Positions 24,204 to 33,989 of a stretch of DNA of 64,000 nt are shown piece after piece. The first letter of the stretch is position 1, and every line of letters begins with the position of its first letter. The stretch covers positions 1 to 64,000 of the forward strand of contig JAXLXY010000006.1 of NCBI GenBank assembly GCA_046327715.1, given 5' to 3'. The notes beneath the pieces were generated by a model. It saw only the letters and a list, made by a program, of their open reading frames with translations. It ran no database searches and was not told the DNA's origin. Made by a program: the position numbers and the translations under genes. The DNA comes from JADJOM01 sp046327715. GTDB taxonomy: Bacteria > Gemmatimonadota > Gemmatimonadetes > Gemmatimonadales > GWC2-71-9.

Positions 24204-24473
24204 ATGGCCGTGACGCTGTCCCCTGAAGACCGGAAGCAGGCGCTGACCTCCATCCGGCGCTTCTGCCAGGAGGGTCTCGAACTCGAGGCCAGTGACCTGC
24301 AGGCCATCGGCCTGCTCGAGTTCTTCCTCAAGGAGATCGGCCCGTCGATCTACAACGCGGGCGTGGCCGACGCCCAGGCCTTCCTCCGCGACCGGGTGGC
24401 CGACCTCGAGGGCACCTGCTCGGAGCCGACCTTCACCTACTGGCCCAAGGGGGCGTCGGTGCGGCGCAAGTGA
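24204..24473 (+). CDS. DUF2164 protein
   Basis: An 89-residue protein matching DUF2164: 'S-I-R-R-F-C-Q-E-G-L-E-L-E', 'G-L-L-E-F-F-L-K-E-I-G-P-S-I-Y-N-A-G-V' and 'D-L-E' near the end. The function of the family is not established. GGAGG is 6 bases before ATG 24204. Its stop overlaps the GTG of the next gene. Confidence 0.88.
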   Translation: MAVTLSPEDRKQALTSIRRFCQEGLELEASDLQAIGLLEFFLKEIGPSIYNAGVADAQAFLRDRVADLEGTCSEPTFTYWPKGASVRRK

Positions 24474-24916
24474 GTCCGGCCGACCTCGCGCCCGTGGTGG
24501 CGGTGCCGCTGGCGTTGCTGCTGTTCGCGGGATTCTGGGCCGCGGTCACCAGCTTCCTGGCCTACCTCACCGGCTGGCCGGCCCTCGCGGCGGAGTTCCC
24601 GGGCGGCGCGGTGCCGGAGGGGGAGCGGCTCCGCGGGATGGTCTACGGTTTCCGCCGGGTCAACGAGAACCGGGTGACCACGCTGGTGCCCACGACGGCC
24701 GGCCTCTACCTCTACCCGATGCTTCCCTTCCGCCTCGCGCGCCCGCCGGTGCTGGTGCCGTGGAACCGGGTGCGTTACGAGTCGGAGCGGTCGTTCCTGT
24801 GGGCCCGGTGGCACGACATCGACCTCGCCGGCATCACCACCATGCGGGTGGCGCCGGCGCTGCTCCCGGTGTTGCGGCGGCACGGCGTGTCGATTCCCGG
24901 CTCGGCGCTCGCCTGA
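24470..24916 (+). CDS. Membrane-anchored protein of unknown function
   Basis: A 148-residue protein with one strong N-terminal membrane helix (about 8-32) and a soluble, beta-rich remainder with 'V-P-W-N-R-V-R-Y-E-S-E-R' that could be PH-like. The GTG start overlaps the DUF2164 stop, and the gene ends in TGATG overlap with the DUF2214 gene. Family not recognised. Confidence 0.7.
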   Translation: MSPADLAPVVAVPLALLLFAGFWAAVTSFLAYLTGWPALAAEFPGGAVPEGERLRGMVYGFRRVNENRVTTLVPTTAGLYLYPMLPFRLARPPVLVPWNRVRYESERSFLWARWHDIDLAGITTMRVAPALLPVLRRHGVSIPGSALA

Positions 24917-25365
24917 TGCTGCTCCGCTGGCTGCTCGCCGCGCTCCACCTGCTCGGGCTCGGGATCGGCCTCGGCGCCATCTGGGTCCGCTCCCGCGCCC
25001 TCGCCGGCGCGCCCGACCCCACGTGCGTGCGCCGCGCGCTGCGGGCCGACGCCTGGTGGGGCGTCGCGGCGCTGCTGTGGCTCGGGACCGGGCTGCCGCG
25101 GCTGCTGCTCGGCCTCGAGAAGCCGGTGGACTACTACTTCGGCGGCCGGATCTTCTGGCTCAAGCTCGGCCTGTTCACGCTGGTGTTCCTGCTGGAACTC
25201 GGGCCGATGGTCGGCCTCACCCTGTGGCGCATCGCGCTCAAGCGCGGCACCCCGCTCGATACCCGCAAGGCGGCGCAATGGGCCACCACCGGCCGGGTGC
25301 AGGTGGCCCTGGTGGTCGTGCTCGTCTTCGTGGCCACCGCCATGGCGCGCGGCTTCGACTTCTAG
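24916..25365 (+). CDS. DUF2214 family membrane protein
   Basis: A 149-residue protein with four predicted helices (about 4-22, 44-62, 80-100, 125-143). The loops 'R-A-D-A-W-W-G-V-A' and 'Y-Y-F-G-G-R-I-F-W-L-K-L' match DUF2214. Some members are annotated as haem-related or copper-resistance-like membrane proteins, but there is no firm function. Translationally coupled to the preceding gene (TGATG). Confidence 0.82.
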   Translation: MLLRWLLAALHLLGLGIGLGAIWVRSRALAGAPDPTCVRRALRADAWWGVAALLWLGTGLPRLLLGLEKPVDYYFGGRIFWLKLGLFTLVFLLELGPMVGLTLWRIALKRGTPLDTRKAAQWATTGRVQVALVVVLVFVATAMARGFDF

Positions 25366-25555
25366 CGGCGGGGGCCCCGCGGCTCCCACCCGCCCCGCCG
25401 CGCGTTGTCCCGATCCTCACCCGCCGCGCTGATGCCGCCGGCCCGTCGATCCCGATGCTTGCGGTCAGGATTGGTGGCCTGCAGCTTTGACGGCGCCGCC
25501 GCCCACGTCCGGGATCGCCCGAGGTACCCTCCCGGGCTGCGCCGTCGAGGACGTC

Positions 25556-27136
<1,581 letters not shown>

Positions 27137-27321
27137 GGCGGCCGGATGCCCGTGTCGAACGCTGCAACCGCGAACCTTTTCCTCCCATCTTGACCTGACC
27201 GTTACAGTCGGGACCTAACCACCCCCCGATTGCATCGTAGCTTCACACGCACCTCACGCCGCCTTGCCCGCCGTGTGGCTACCCTTCGCTGCGTTTCCTG
27301 TCTTCCTTCCAGGAGTGGAAC

Positions 27322-27615
27322 ATGCTCCGCGAAGCCCAGCTGAAGCCCGCCTACGCCACTGCCTATCCCCAGGTCACGCCCGGGCGGTGGTACACCGCCG
27401 CCGCGCTGGCTGGCCAGCTGACCGCCGCGCGCATCGTCCATGATGGCGCGGCCATCCGCTTCACGGAACGGGTGCTGCACCCCGCGCACTTCGAGTTTCG
27501 GGGCGGCGGGCCGCGCACCGGCAGCTGGGTGGGGCTCCGGACGCGGCGGGAAGACCGCCACGTCCGGCGGGGACCCGCCCACCGGCGCTCGCTCGAGTTG
27601 CTGCACTCCGCCTGA
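27322..27615 (+). CDS. Small basic protein of unknown function
   Basis: A 97-residue, Arg-rich protein. AGGAG lies 6 bases before ATG 27322, in favour of a real gene. The N-terminal half has 'Y-P-Q-V-T-P-G-R-W-Y-T-A-A', which recalls short PilZ-like or 'W-Y-x-A-A' proteins, but the assignment is weak. Intergenic DNA on its left (27137-27321) contains a small stem, CCTGAC against GTCGGG, and no other gene. Confidence 0.6.
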   Translation: MLREAQLKPAYATAYPQVTPGRWYTAAALAGQLTAARIVHDGAAIRFTERVLHPAHFEFRGGGPRTGSWVGLRTRREDRHVRRGPAHRRSLELLHSA

Positions 27616-27707
27616 GTCCCGCCGGGGGCGCGGCGGTCCCGAGGCCGCGGTCGGGCGGCTGTCCACCGCGCCCCGCGCACCTATCCTCCGACGGTGCTCC
27701 ACCAGGG

Positions 27708-28727
27708 GTGCGCGTGGACGCTTCCGAGCCCACCTATGGTTCCGACCGGCATGGCCTGGTCTGCGCCTACGCCTTCGGCGGGGGCCAACGGCCGGCCATG
27801 GTGGACGCCGACCAGCTCCCCGCCCTGCTCGGGCCGGATTCGGGAACACCGGCCCGGTTCTACTGGCTGCATTTTTCGCTCTCCAACGCCGCCTCGGAGC
27901 GCTGGATGCGGCGGCACCTGTCGCTGCCCGAGGCCTTCTACCAGGCGTTCGCCGCGCCGACGAGCTCCACCCGCCTCGAGCAGGATGGCGACGCGCTGGT
28001 CGCGGTGATCCACGACGCCCTGTTCGACTTCACCTTCGATCCGGAGAGCGTCTCCACGGTGCACCTCTGCCTGGAGCCGCAGCTGCTGGTCACCGCGCGG
28101 CTGCGCCCGGTGCGGTCGGTGGACCTGCTGCGGAGCTCGGTGCGGGGCGGGGCGCCGTTCCGGTCGCCGGCGGAGCTGCTGGCGCAGCTGCTGCACCACC
28201 AGGCCAACGTGCTGGCCAGCATCGTCCGCGGCACCACGGTCCAGGTGGACGCGATCGAGGACAAGCTGCTGGCCGACCGGGTAGCCACCAGCCGACGGGA
28301 GCTCGGGACACTGCGCCGCACCCTGGTACGGCTGCAGCGCCTGCTCGCGCCCGAGCCGGCCTCGCTGTTCCGCCTGCTGAGCCGTCCGCCCGGCTGGATC
28401 GGCGGCGAGGATGTGCAGGATCTGCGGGAATCTGCCGAGGAGTTCTCGGTGGCCATCGCGGACGCGGGCACCCTGGTGGAGCGGGTCAAGCTCCTCCAGG
28501 AGGAGCTGGGTGCCCTGGTGGGGGAGCAAACCAGCCGGACGCTGTTCGTGCTGACGGTGGTCACGGTGCTGGCGCTGCCGATCAACCTCGTGGCGGGCCT
28601 CTTCGGCATGAACGTCGGGGGGATCCCCTTCGCGGCACACGACAGCGGCTTTGCGCGGGTGGTGGCAGGTCTGGCGCTGTTCACCGGGGTGGCGGCCTGG
28701 TTGGCGCTGGGGCGGCGCCGGGACTGA
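27708..28727 (+). CDS. CorA/ZntB-family divalent cation transporter
   Basis: A 339-residue transporter with a cytoplasmic N-terminal alpha/beta domain, a long stalk helix, and two C-terminal membrane helices (about 278-298 and 312-332). The GMN pore motif is G300-M301-N302, followed by V-G-G-I-P as in the ZntB subfamily; CorA proper more often has Y-G-M-N with other following residues. Substrate could be Zn, Mg or another divalent ion. GTG at 27708 is taken as the start. Confidence 0.9.
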   Translation: MRVDASEPTYGSDRHGLVCAYAFGGGQRPAMVDADQLPALLGPDSGTPARFYWLHFSLSNAASERWMRRHLSLPEAFYQAFAAPTSSTRLEQDGDALVAVIHDALFDFTFDPESVSTVHLCLEPQLLVTARLRPVRSVDLLRSSVRGGAPFRSPAELLAQLLHHQANVLASIVRGTTVQVDAIEDKLLADRVATSRRELGTLRRTLVRLQRLLAPEPASLFRLLSRPPGWIGGEDVQDLRESAEEFSVAIADAGTLVERVKLLQEELGALVGEQTSRTLFVLTVVTVLALPINLVAGLFGMNVGGIPFAAHDSGFARVVAGLALFTGVAAWLALGRRRD

Positions 28728-28753
28728 CGGCCACGGGGCCGCGGTGGACCGGC

Positions 28754-28759
28754 TAACTT
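28754..28759 (+). promoter_or_regulatory. Putative -10 element TAACTT for the DUF2721 gene
   Basis: TAACTT followed by TCCG, 49 bases before ATG 28809. No -35 is clear. Confidence 0.35.
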
Positions 28760-28808
28760 TCCGTGCACCCGCGCCGCCTGTCCGCCGCCCGTGAGAGAGA
28801 CCAGGACC

Positions 28809-29261
28809 ATGCTGTCACCGTTTGCCCCCGCCGACATCCTCCGCATCATCCAGGGCGCCATCGCCCCGGTGGTCCTCATCTCCGGCGTGGGCCTGCTGCT
28901 CCTGACGCTCACCGCGCGGCTGGGCCGCATCGTGGACCGCACCCGCATCCTGGCGGCGGAGCGGCGCGCGGCGCCGGTGACGGAGCGCGCCGGCCTCGAC
29001 GCCCAGCTCGCGATCCTGGCCCATCGCGCCCGGCTGATCCGGCTGGCCGTGGCGCTCGGCGCCTCCTCGGTGGCGATGATCGGGGTCCTGATCGCGGTGC
29101 TCTTCCTGGGCCTGCTGCTCGGCTGGAACGTGGCGCTGGCGGCGGCCCTCCTGTTCGTGGCAAGCCTGCTCAGCCTGGTGGCCGCGATGCTGGTGTTCGT
29201 GCGCGAGCTGTTCCAGGCCCTCACGGCGCTCCACCTGACGCTCCAGCCGCCGCAGGACTGA
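28809..29261 (+). CDS. DUF2721 family membrane protein
   Basis: A 150-residue protein with a long N-terminal helix (about 8-33), a charged helical linker with 'R-L-G-R-I-V-D-R-T-R-I-L' typical of DUF2721, and a C-terminal helical hairpin (about 75-130). Function not known. GTG 28791 is an alternative start six codons upstream; ATG 28809 has a purine-rich stretch before it. Confidence 0.85.
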   Translation: MLSPFAPADILRIIQGAIAPVVLISGVGLLLLTLTARLGRIVDRTRILAAERRAAPVTERAGLDAQLAILAHRARLIRLAVALGASSVAMIGVLIAVLFLGLLLGWNVALAAALLFVASLLSLVAAMLVFVRELFQALTALHLTLQPPQD

Positions 29262-29294
29262 CCCCGGCAGTCCCACCGTGCCACCCTCCTGGCC

Positions 29295-30077
29295 ATGACC
29301 GCACCCCTCCTGCGCGTCACCTACATCGGCGGCCCGACCGCCCTCCTCGAGTATGCCGGGCTGCGCTTCCTCACCGACCCGACCCTCGATCCCGCCGGCA
29401 CCGAGTACCCCACGCCGGCCTATACGCTGCAGAAGCAGCAGCCCCCCGCGCTCCCGCCCGGCGGCCTCGGGGCGGTGGACGTGGTGCTGTTGAGCCACGA
29501 TCATCACTTCGACAACCTGGACCACGCCGGGCGCGCCCTGCTGGCCAGCGCGGGGATGGTATGCACGACGGTTGCAGGCGCGGGGCGCCTGGGTTGCGGT
29601 GCGCGGGGCCTCGAGCCGGGCGCGCACCTCCGCCTGCCCGCGCCGGCCGGCGGCGAGGTCGGGCTCACGGCCACCCCCGCGCGGCACGGTCCGGCCGGCG
29701 GCGACCGCGGCCCATGCATCGGGTTCCTGCTCGAGTCCGCGGCCGCGGGGGCGCCCCGGGTCTACGTCTCGGGCGACACCGTCTGGTACGACGCCGTCGA
29801 GGCGATCGGCCGCGGGCGGCGGGTGGACGTGGCCCTGCTCAACCTGGGTGCCGCGAAGGTTGCGGTGGCCGGCCCCGCGCCCCTGACCTTCACCGCCGCC
29901 GAGGCGGTGGCGCTGGCCCGGGCCTGGCCGGAGACGCTGGTCGTGCCCCTCCACTTCGAGGGCTGGGCGCACTTCACCGAGGGGGCGGATGCGGTGCGGG
30001 AGGCGTTTGCCGCCGCGGGACTCGCCGCGCGGCTGCGGTGGCTGCCCCCCGGCGTCCCCACCGTCCTCCCGACCTGA
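29295..30077 (+). CDS. MBL-fold metallohydrolase (UlaG-like)
   Basis: A 260-residue metallo-beta-lactamase-fold hydrolase. Metal ligands: 'S-H-D-H-H-F-D-N' (about residues 67-74), 'P-A-R-H-G' (about 133-137), the bridging Asp in 'Y-V-S-G-D-T-V-W' and the final His in 'V-P-L-H-F-E-G-W'. The layout fits the UlaG/RomA-like L-ascorbate-6-P lactonase and NAPE-PLD superfamily; substrate unknown. No signal peptide. Confidence 0.88.
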   Translation: MTAPLLRVTYIGGPTALLEYAGLRFLTDPTLDPAGTEYPTPAYTLQKQQPPALPPGGLGAVDVVLLSHDHHFDNLDHAGRALLASAGMVCTTVAGAGRLGCGARGLEPGAHLRLPAPAGGEVGLTATPARHGPAGGDRGPCIGFLLESAAAGAPRVYVSGDTVWYDAVEAIGRGRRVDVALLNLGAAKVAVAGPAPLTFTAAEAVALARAWPETLVVPLHFEGWAHFTEGADAVREAFAAAGLAARLRWLPPGVPTVLPT

Positions 30078-30132
30078 GTCCCGTCGCGCGCCTCCCACCC
30101 CGGCAGGCCGTCCCTCACCCCGGAGTCCGTCC

Positions 30133-30735
30133 ATGATCACCCTCGCCCCCGTCACCCTCGAAGGCCATGGCGTGCGGCTGGAGCCCCTGACGGACGCCCA
30201 CCTCGACGGGCTCCAGGCCGCCGCGGCCGACGGCCGCCTCTGGGAGCTCTGGTACACGTCGGTGCCGCGACCGGAACAGACGGCGGCCTACATCGCCACC
30301 GCGCTCGAGGGCCAGCGCGAGGGTCACATGCTCCCGTGGGCGGTGCGCGACCTGGCCAGCGGCGCGATCGTCGGGTCCACGCGGTACCACGACATTCTTC
30401 CCAGGGTGGATCGGGTGGAGATCGGGTGGACCTGGTACGCCGCGAGCCGGCAGCGGAGCCACGTGAACACCGGCTGCAAGCTGCTGCTGCTGGGGCACGC
30501 CTTCGACACCCTCGGGTGCCGCGTGGTGGGGCTGCGGACCGACAATTTCAACTTCCGCTCCCAGCGCGCCATCGAGGCGCTCGGTGCGCGGAAGGACGGC
30601 GTCATCCGGCACCACCACATGCGCCCCGACGGCTCGGTGCGCGACAGCGTGATGTACAGCATCCTCGCCGCCGAGTGGCCGGACGTGCGGAAGCACCTGC
30701 TGGGGCGCCTGGCACGCGGCGCCGGACCGCGCTGA
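30133..30735 (+). CDS. GNAT family N-acetyltransferase (RimJ/RimL-like)
   Basis: A 200-residue acetyltransferase of the RimJ/RimL type: 'G-H-G-V-R-L-E-P-L-T-D-A-H', 'V-E-I-G-W-T-W-Y' and the acetyl-CoA strand/loop region 'R-V-V-G-L-R-T-D-N-F-N-F-R-S-Q-R-A-I-E' (a common signature). Likely acetyl acceptor is an alpha-amino group of a protein or a small amine; not predictable. GGAG precedes ATG 30133 by 8 bases. Confidence 0.9.
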   Translation: MITLAPVTLEGHGVRLEPLTDAHLDGLQAAAADGRLWELWYTSVPRPEQTAAYIATALEGQREGHMLPWAVRDLASGAIVGSTRYHDILPRVDRVEIGWTWYAASRQRSHVNTGCKLLLLGHAFDTLGCRVVGLRTDNFNFRSQRAIEALGARKDGVIRHHHMRPDGSVRDSVMYSILAAEWPDVRKHLLGRLARGAGPR

Positions 30736-30743
30736 GCCGCGAC

Positions 30744-31025
30744 GTGCTTCCGGGACGGCTGATCCGGCGGTGGACGGGGTTCCTCCTCGTCGCGGCGCTG
30801 CCGCTGGGCGTCCTGCGGCCCGGCAGTGCCGCGCCCCCGTGGCTGGCGCGGCTGCTGGGAGGCGGGGGAGCGCTGCTTGCCGCGCTCGCCGGCCTCGCCA
30901 TGCTGGGGTTGGGGTGCGCCATGGCCATCCGCATGCGATCGCTCCCTATCCTCGCCCTCGCGCTGCTGTTCGGTGCGGCCGGCGTGAGCCTGGCCTGGGT
31001 GTACCTTCAGCGCGTTCCCTGGTAG
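30744..31025 (+). CDS. Small membrane protein, unknown function
   Basis: A 93-residue protein starting at GTG, 8 bases after the GNAT stop. It has two or three predicted helices (about 10-28, 36-58, 62-82). Family not recognised; the frame is supported by its hydrophobic, Leu/Ala-rich pattern and by position between two same-strand genes. Confidence 0.6.
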   Translation: MLPGRLIRRWTGFLLVAALPLGVLRPGSAAPPWLARLLGGGGALLAALAGLAMLGLGCAMAIRMRSLPILALALLFGAAGVSLAWVYLQRVPW

Positions 31026-31058
31026 GCCTCCTCCACCTCCCTCCAACGGAATCACCCG

Positions 31059-31520
31059 ATGCCGACGCTCTGGGATCCCGCGACCCGCGCCGCGCTGGTG
31101 CGCCGGGTGGCCGCGCTTTCGCCCGACGCGACGCCCCGCTGGGGCGGCTTCACCGCCCCGCAGATGCTGGCGCACCTGACCGATGCGCTGCGCATGGCCA
31201 TGGGAGAGCTGCCGGTGGCGCGGCGGCCGGTGCCGTGGTTGCTGTACACGCCCCCGTTCAAGCAGCTGATCATCCACATCCTGCCCTTCCCCCGGGGGGC
31301 GCCGACGGCGCCCGAACTCCTGGCGCGACCGCTTGGCGTCGACCCCGTGGACCTCGAGCGTGAACGCGGGGCGTTCGCGGGAGCACTGGATCGGTTCGTG
31401 GCGCGCCCGATGAACGGCCCCTGGCCGGTCCACCCGGCCTTCGGCCCGCTGAGCGGGGCCACCTGGGGCGTGCTGCAGGCCCGGCACGCCGATCATCACC
31501 TGCGCCAGTTCGGGGTGTGA
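31059..31520 (+). CDS. DUF1569 (DinB-superfamily) protein, paralogue of 11679
   Basis: A 153-residue protein, the second DUF1569 gene in the window. It shares 'A-P-Q-M-L-A-H-L-T-D-A-L-R' with the equivalent helix of 11679-12131, the 'H-P-A-F-G-P-L' segment, and the C-terminal 'H-A-D-H-H-L-R-Q-F-G-V'. Metal binding through these His residues is expected for the DinB fold. Function unknown. Confidence 0.85.
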   Translation: MPTLWDPATRAALVRRVAALSPDATPRWGGFTAPQMLAHLTDALRMAMGELPVARRPVPWLLYTPPFKQLIIHILPFPRGAPTAPELLARPLGVDPVDLERERGAFAGALDRFVARPMNGPWPVHPAFGPLSGATWGVLQARHADHHLRQFGV

Positions 31521-31543
31521 CCCGCGCCGGCCCGCGGGCCGAC

Positions 31544-31600
31544 CATGAAGGGGAGGCGAAGCGTCCTTCATTGTGAGGCGGTCGCGAAACTCCCTTCATG
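31544..31600. other. Competing inverted repeats in an intergenic gap
   Basis: CATGAAGGG (31544-31552) is perfectly complementary to CCCTTCATG (31592-31600), and its core ATGAAGG also pairs with CCTTCAT (31565-31571). Only one of the two hairpins can form at a time. The gap (31521-31703) lies between the DUF1569 gene and a lipoprotein gene. No poly-T follows either hairpin. Confidence 0.5.
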
Positions 31601-31703
31601 CATGTCGCTCCCGCTTGACCCCGCCTCGCCGCCGCGGATCTTTCAGGCGGGCCTCCCGTGAGCGCTCGCCCCCGGCGCCACGAGGTGGACCCTGGAAGGC
31701 AGT

Positions 31704-32783
31704 ATGACTCGCACCCGCAGGGCGTGCTTCACGCTGACTCTCCCCCTCCTGGCGGCCTGCACCGCGCCGAACGACCCCTCGACGCCGCTACTCCCCTCGG
31801 TCCATACCCCCGTCACCAGCACCGGCTTCACGCCGATGCTGGACGCGCGGCCGGACGATCGCTACCTCGACTGGTTCGCCATCACCCTCTACCCCGGGGG
31901 GAACCTGGTCCCGGCCAGCCATGACGCCGCGGCACGTGCGGCGGCCCGGGCCATCGTGCCGCGGAACCCCAGCGGCACCGGGTACCCGGGCTGGGGCAAC
32001 GGCAAGGTGGTGCTGCTGAGCGCCGGGCCGAGCAATGCCTCCAAGGAGTGGTGCTCGGCGGCGACGGCCACCAGCTGGCCTGCCTGCACCTCGTGGAGCT
32101 TCACCGGGCGCGCCACCGCCGATGCGGCCGTGCAGAAGAACCGGCTGGCCATCATCAACGGTGCGATGGGCGGCGCGCCCATCAACCAGTGGACCTCCAC
32201 GGCCAGCCCCGTGTACGGCACCATCGCCACGCGGCTGCAGTCCCGCGGGTTGAGCGAACGGCAGGTGCAGGCCATCTGGCTCAAGCCTGCGCACAACCTC
32301 CCGCTCCAGAGCCTGCCGGGCCCCGCCGCCGACGCCTTCAGCGTCGTCCGGGAGACTGCGCAGGCGCTCCGGGCCATGCGGCTGCGGTACCCCAACCTGC
32401 AGCTGGTCTTCCTCGAGACCCGCACCTACGGCGGCTACTCGACGACCGACCAGAGCCCGGAGCCGTTCGCCTACGAGACCGGCATCGCCGTCCGCTGGCT
32501 GATCCAGGCCCAGATCGTCCAGCGCGAGACCGGCGTGGTCGACTCGATCGCGGGCGACATGCTCAGCGGCGTCCCGGTCGTCACCTGGGGCGCCTACCTG
32601 TGGACGGACGGCCTGGCGGGCCGTGCCGACGGCCTGGTCTGGACCGTGTCCGACGTGATGAGCACCGACGGGATGCACCCGAGCACGAGCGGCCAGTCGA
32701 AGGTCGCGAACCTGCTCATGACGTTCTTCAAGGGGAGCCCGTACACCCGCTGCTGGTTCCTGGCCGCCAGACCGGCCTGCTGA
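31704..32783 (+). CDS. Lipoprotein, SGNH-hydrolase-like
   Basis: A 359-residue lipoprotein; lipobox L-A-A-C19. The mature protein has 'V-V-L-L-S-A-G-P-S-N-A-S-K-E-W' near residue 95 and 'D-G-M-H-P-S-T-S-G-Q-S-K-V-A' near the C-terminus, which fits the D-x-x-H block of SGNH/GDSL hydrolases. A clear block-I G-D-S is not visible, so the catalytic Ser may be that of 'G-P-S-N'. Probable esterase-like role outside the cytoplasm; not certain. Confidence 0.7.
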   Translation: MTRTRRACFTLTLPLLAACTAPNDPSTPLLPSVHTPVTSTGFTPMLDARPDDRYLDWFAITLYPGGNLVPASHDAAARAAARAIVPRNPSGTGYPGWGNGKVVLLSAGPSNASKEWCSAATATSWPACTSWSFTGRATADAAVQKNRLAIINGAMGGAPINQWTSTASPVYGTIATRLQSRGLSERQVQAIWLKPAHNLPLQSLPGPAADAFSVVRETAQALRAMRLRYPNLQLVFLETRTYGGYSTTDQSPEPFAYETGIAVRWLIQAQIVQRETGVVDSIAGDMLSGVPVVTWGAYLWTDGLAGRADGLVWTVSDVMSTDGMHPSTSGQSKVANLLMTFFKGSPYTRCWFLAARPAC

Positions 32784-32847
32784 CCCGGCGGGCTGGCCCT
32801 CCCTGCCGCCCGTTCGGGGGGAGTGGCTACTCTTCGGGCGAGCCGAC

Positions 32848-33960
32848 ATGCCTCACCCCCCCGTGCCTCCCTCGCCTGGCGTGGCGCCCGTGACCTACGG
32901 GCGCCACTTTCTCGCCGCCGTCGCCGACGTTCACCCTGACGTGCGTGCCATCCTGCAGGACGAGGCGGCGCTGCCGCTCCCTGCGCTGGCCCAGGTGCTG
33001 GCCCGCGCCACGCTGCGCCTGCGCGCGCTGTTCCGTACGGCGGAGCCGGTGCTCGCCATCCCCGGTTCGGCGGCGCTGCTGCGCGAGATCGGGCTGCAGG
33101 CGGTGGTGGAGCACCGGGCGCTCGTGGTCGTCGCGGGCGCCGAGAGCGACGCGCTGGCCTCGGCCGCCGAGGCGCTGGGCAAGGAGGTGATCCGCGTGGT
33201 GGTGCCGCCGGGCCGGGTGCTCGAGCCGGCCCACCTCACCCGCTTCCTCTGCGGGCCGGACGTGGACAGCGTGGTGATCGCGCACGCCGACCTGGCCACC
33301 GGCGCGCTGGCGCCGCTGGCGGAGCTGGCCCGCGTGGTGCGGACCCGCCGGGACGTGCTGCTGTTCGTGGATGCGGTCGGGACGCTCGGTGCCAGCCCGC
33401 TCGAGACGGACCAGTGGGGCCTCGACTTCGTGGTGGGCAGTTCCGAGGGGCCGCTCGGCCTGCCGCCGGGCCTCGCCTTCGCGGCCGCGTCGCCGCGGCT
33501 GCTCGCGCGGATCCGCACCCAGCCGGGGCGCGGCATCATGCTCGACCTCTCGGCCCACCACGCGGCGGCCAGCCGGGGCCAGATGCTGGGGGCCGCCCCG
33601 GCCGCCCTGGTGCGGGCGCTCGACCGGCAGCTGGAACGGATCCTCGAGGGGGAGACCCTGGAGCAGCGGTGGGCGCGGCACGCTGCGCTGGCCGCACAGG
33701 TGGATGCCTGGGTAGCCGCGCAGCCGGGGGTGCGCCTCGTGGCGGCGCCGGGGCGCCGGGCCAGCGCCATTTCCTGCCTGGAACTGCCGCCGGAACTGGC
33801 CGCGGCCACCGTGGTGATGTCACTGGCGGAGGAGGGGTGGTTCGTGACGCCGGCGGCGGTCAGCGACCCGCGCGTCCTGCGCATCGGGCATCACGGCGAC
33901 ATGGCGGCCGAACACCTGGCCGGCCTGCTGGAGGCCCTGGGACAGCGGCTGCGCCGCTAG
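32848..33960 (+). CDS. Class-V aminotransferase homologue lacking the PLP lysine
   Basis: A 370-residue protein with the fold of alanine-glyoxylate/serine-pyruvate aminotransferases: 'V-V-I-A-H-A-D-L-A-T-G-A-L-A-P' and 'L-F-V-D175-A-V-G-T-L-G-A' are recognisable, and 'G-L-P-P-G-L-A-F' matches the loop after the active-site lysine. In active members that loop begins S-Q-K; here it reads S-E-G201-P-L, so the Schiff-base lysine is replaced by Gly. The N-terminal substrate loop is also altered. It is probably not an aminotransferase; a binding or regulatory role is possible. Confidence 0.8.
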   Translation: MPHPPVPPSPGVAPVTYGRHFLAAVADVHPDVRAILQDEAALPLPALAQVLARATLRLRALFRTAEPVLAIPGSAALLREIGLQAVVEHRALVVVAGAESDALASAAEALGKEVIRVVVPPGRVLEPAHLTRFLCGPDVDSVVIAHADLATGALAPLAELARVVRTRRDVLLFVDAVGTLGASPLETDQWGLDFVVGSSEGPLGLPPGLAFAAASPRLLARIRTQPGRGIMLDLSAHHAAASRGQMLGAAPAALVRALDRQLERILEGETLEQRWARHAALAAQVDAWVAAQPGVRLVAAPGRRASAISCLELPPELAAATVVMSLAEEGWFVTPAAVSDPRVLRIGHHGDMAAEHLAGLLEALGQRLRR

Positions 33961-33989
33961 CCGGGCGGCGGCCCCGCCGGCGGGGCGCG

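Noticed and set aside
27137..27321. TTGACC followed by CCTAAC as a promoter for the 97-residue gene
   Set aside because: The -10 is a poor match and the distance to the gene is about 100 bases; not convincing.
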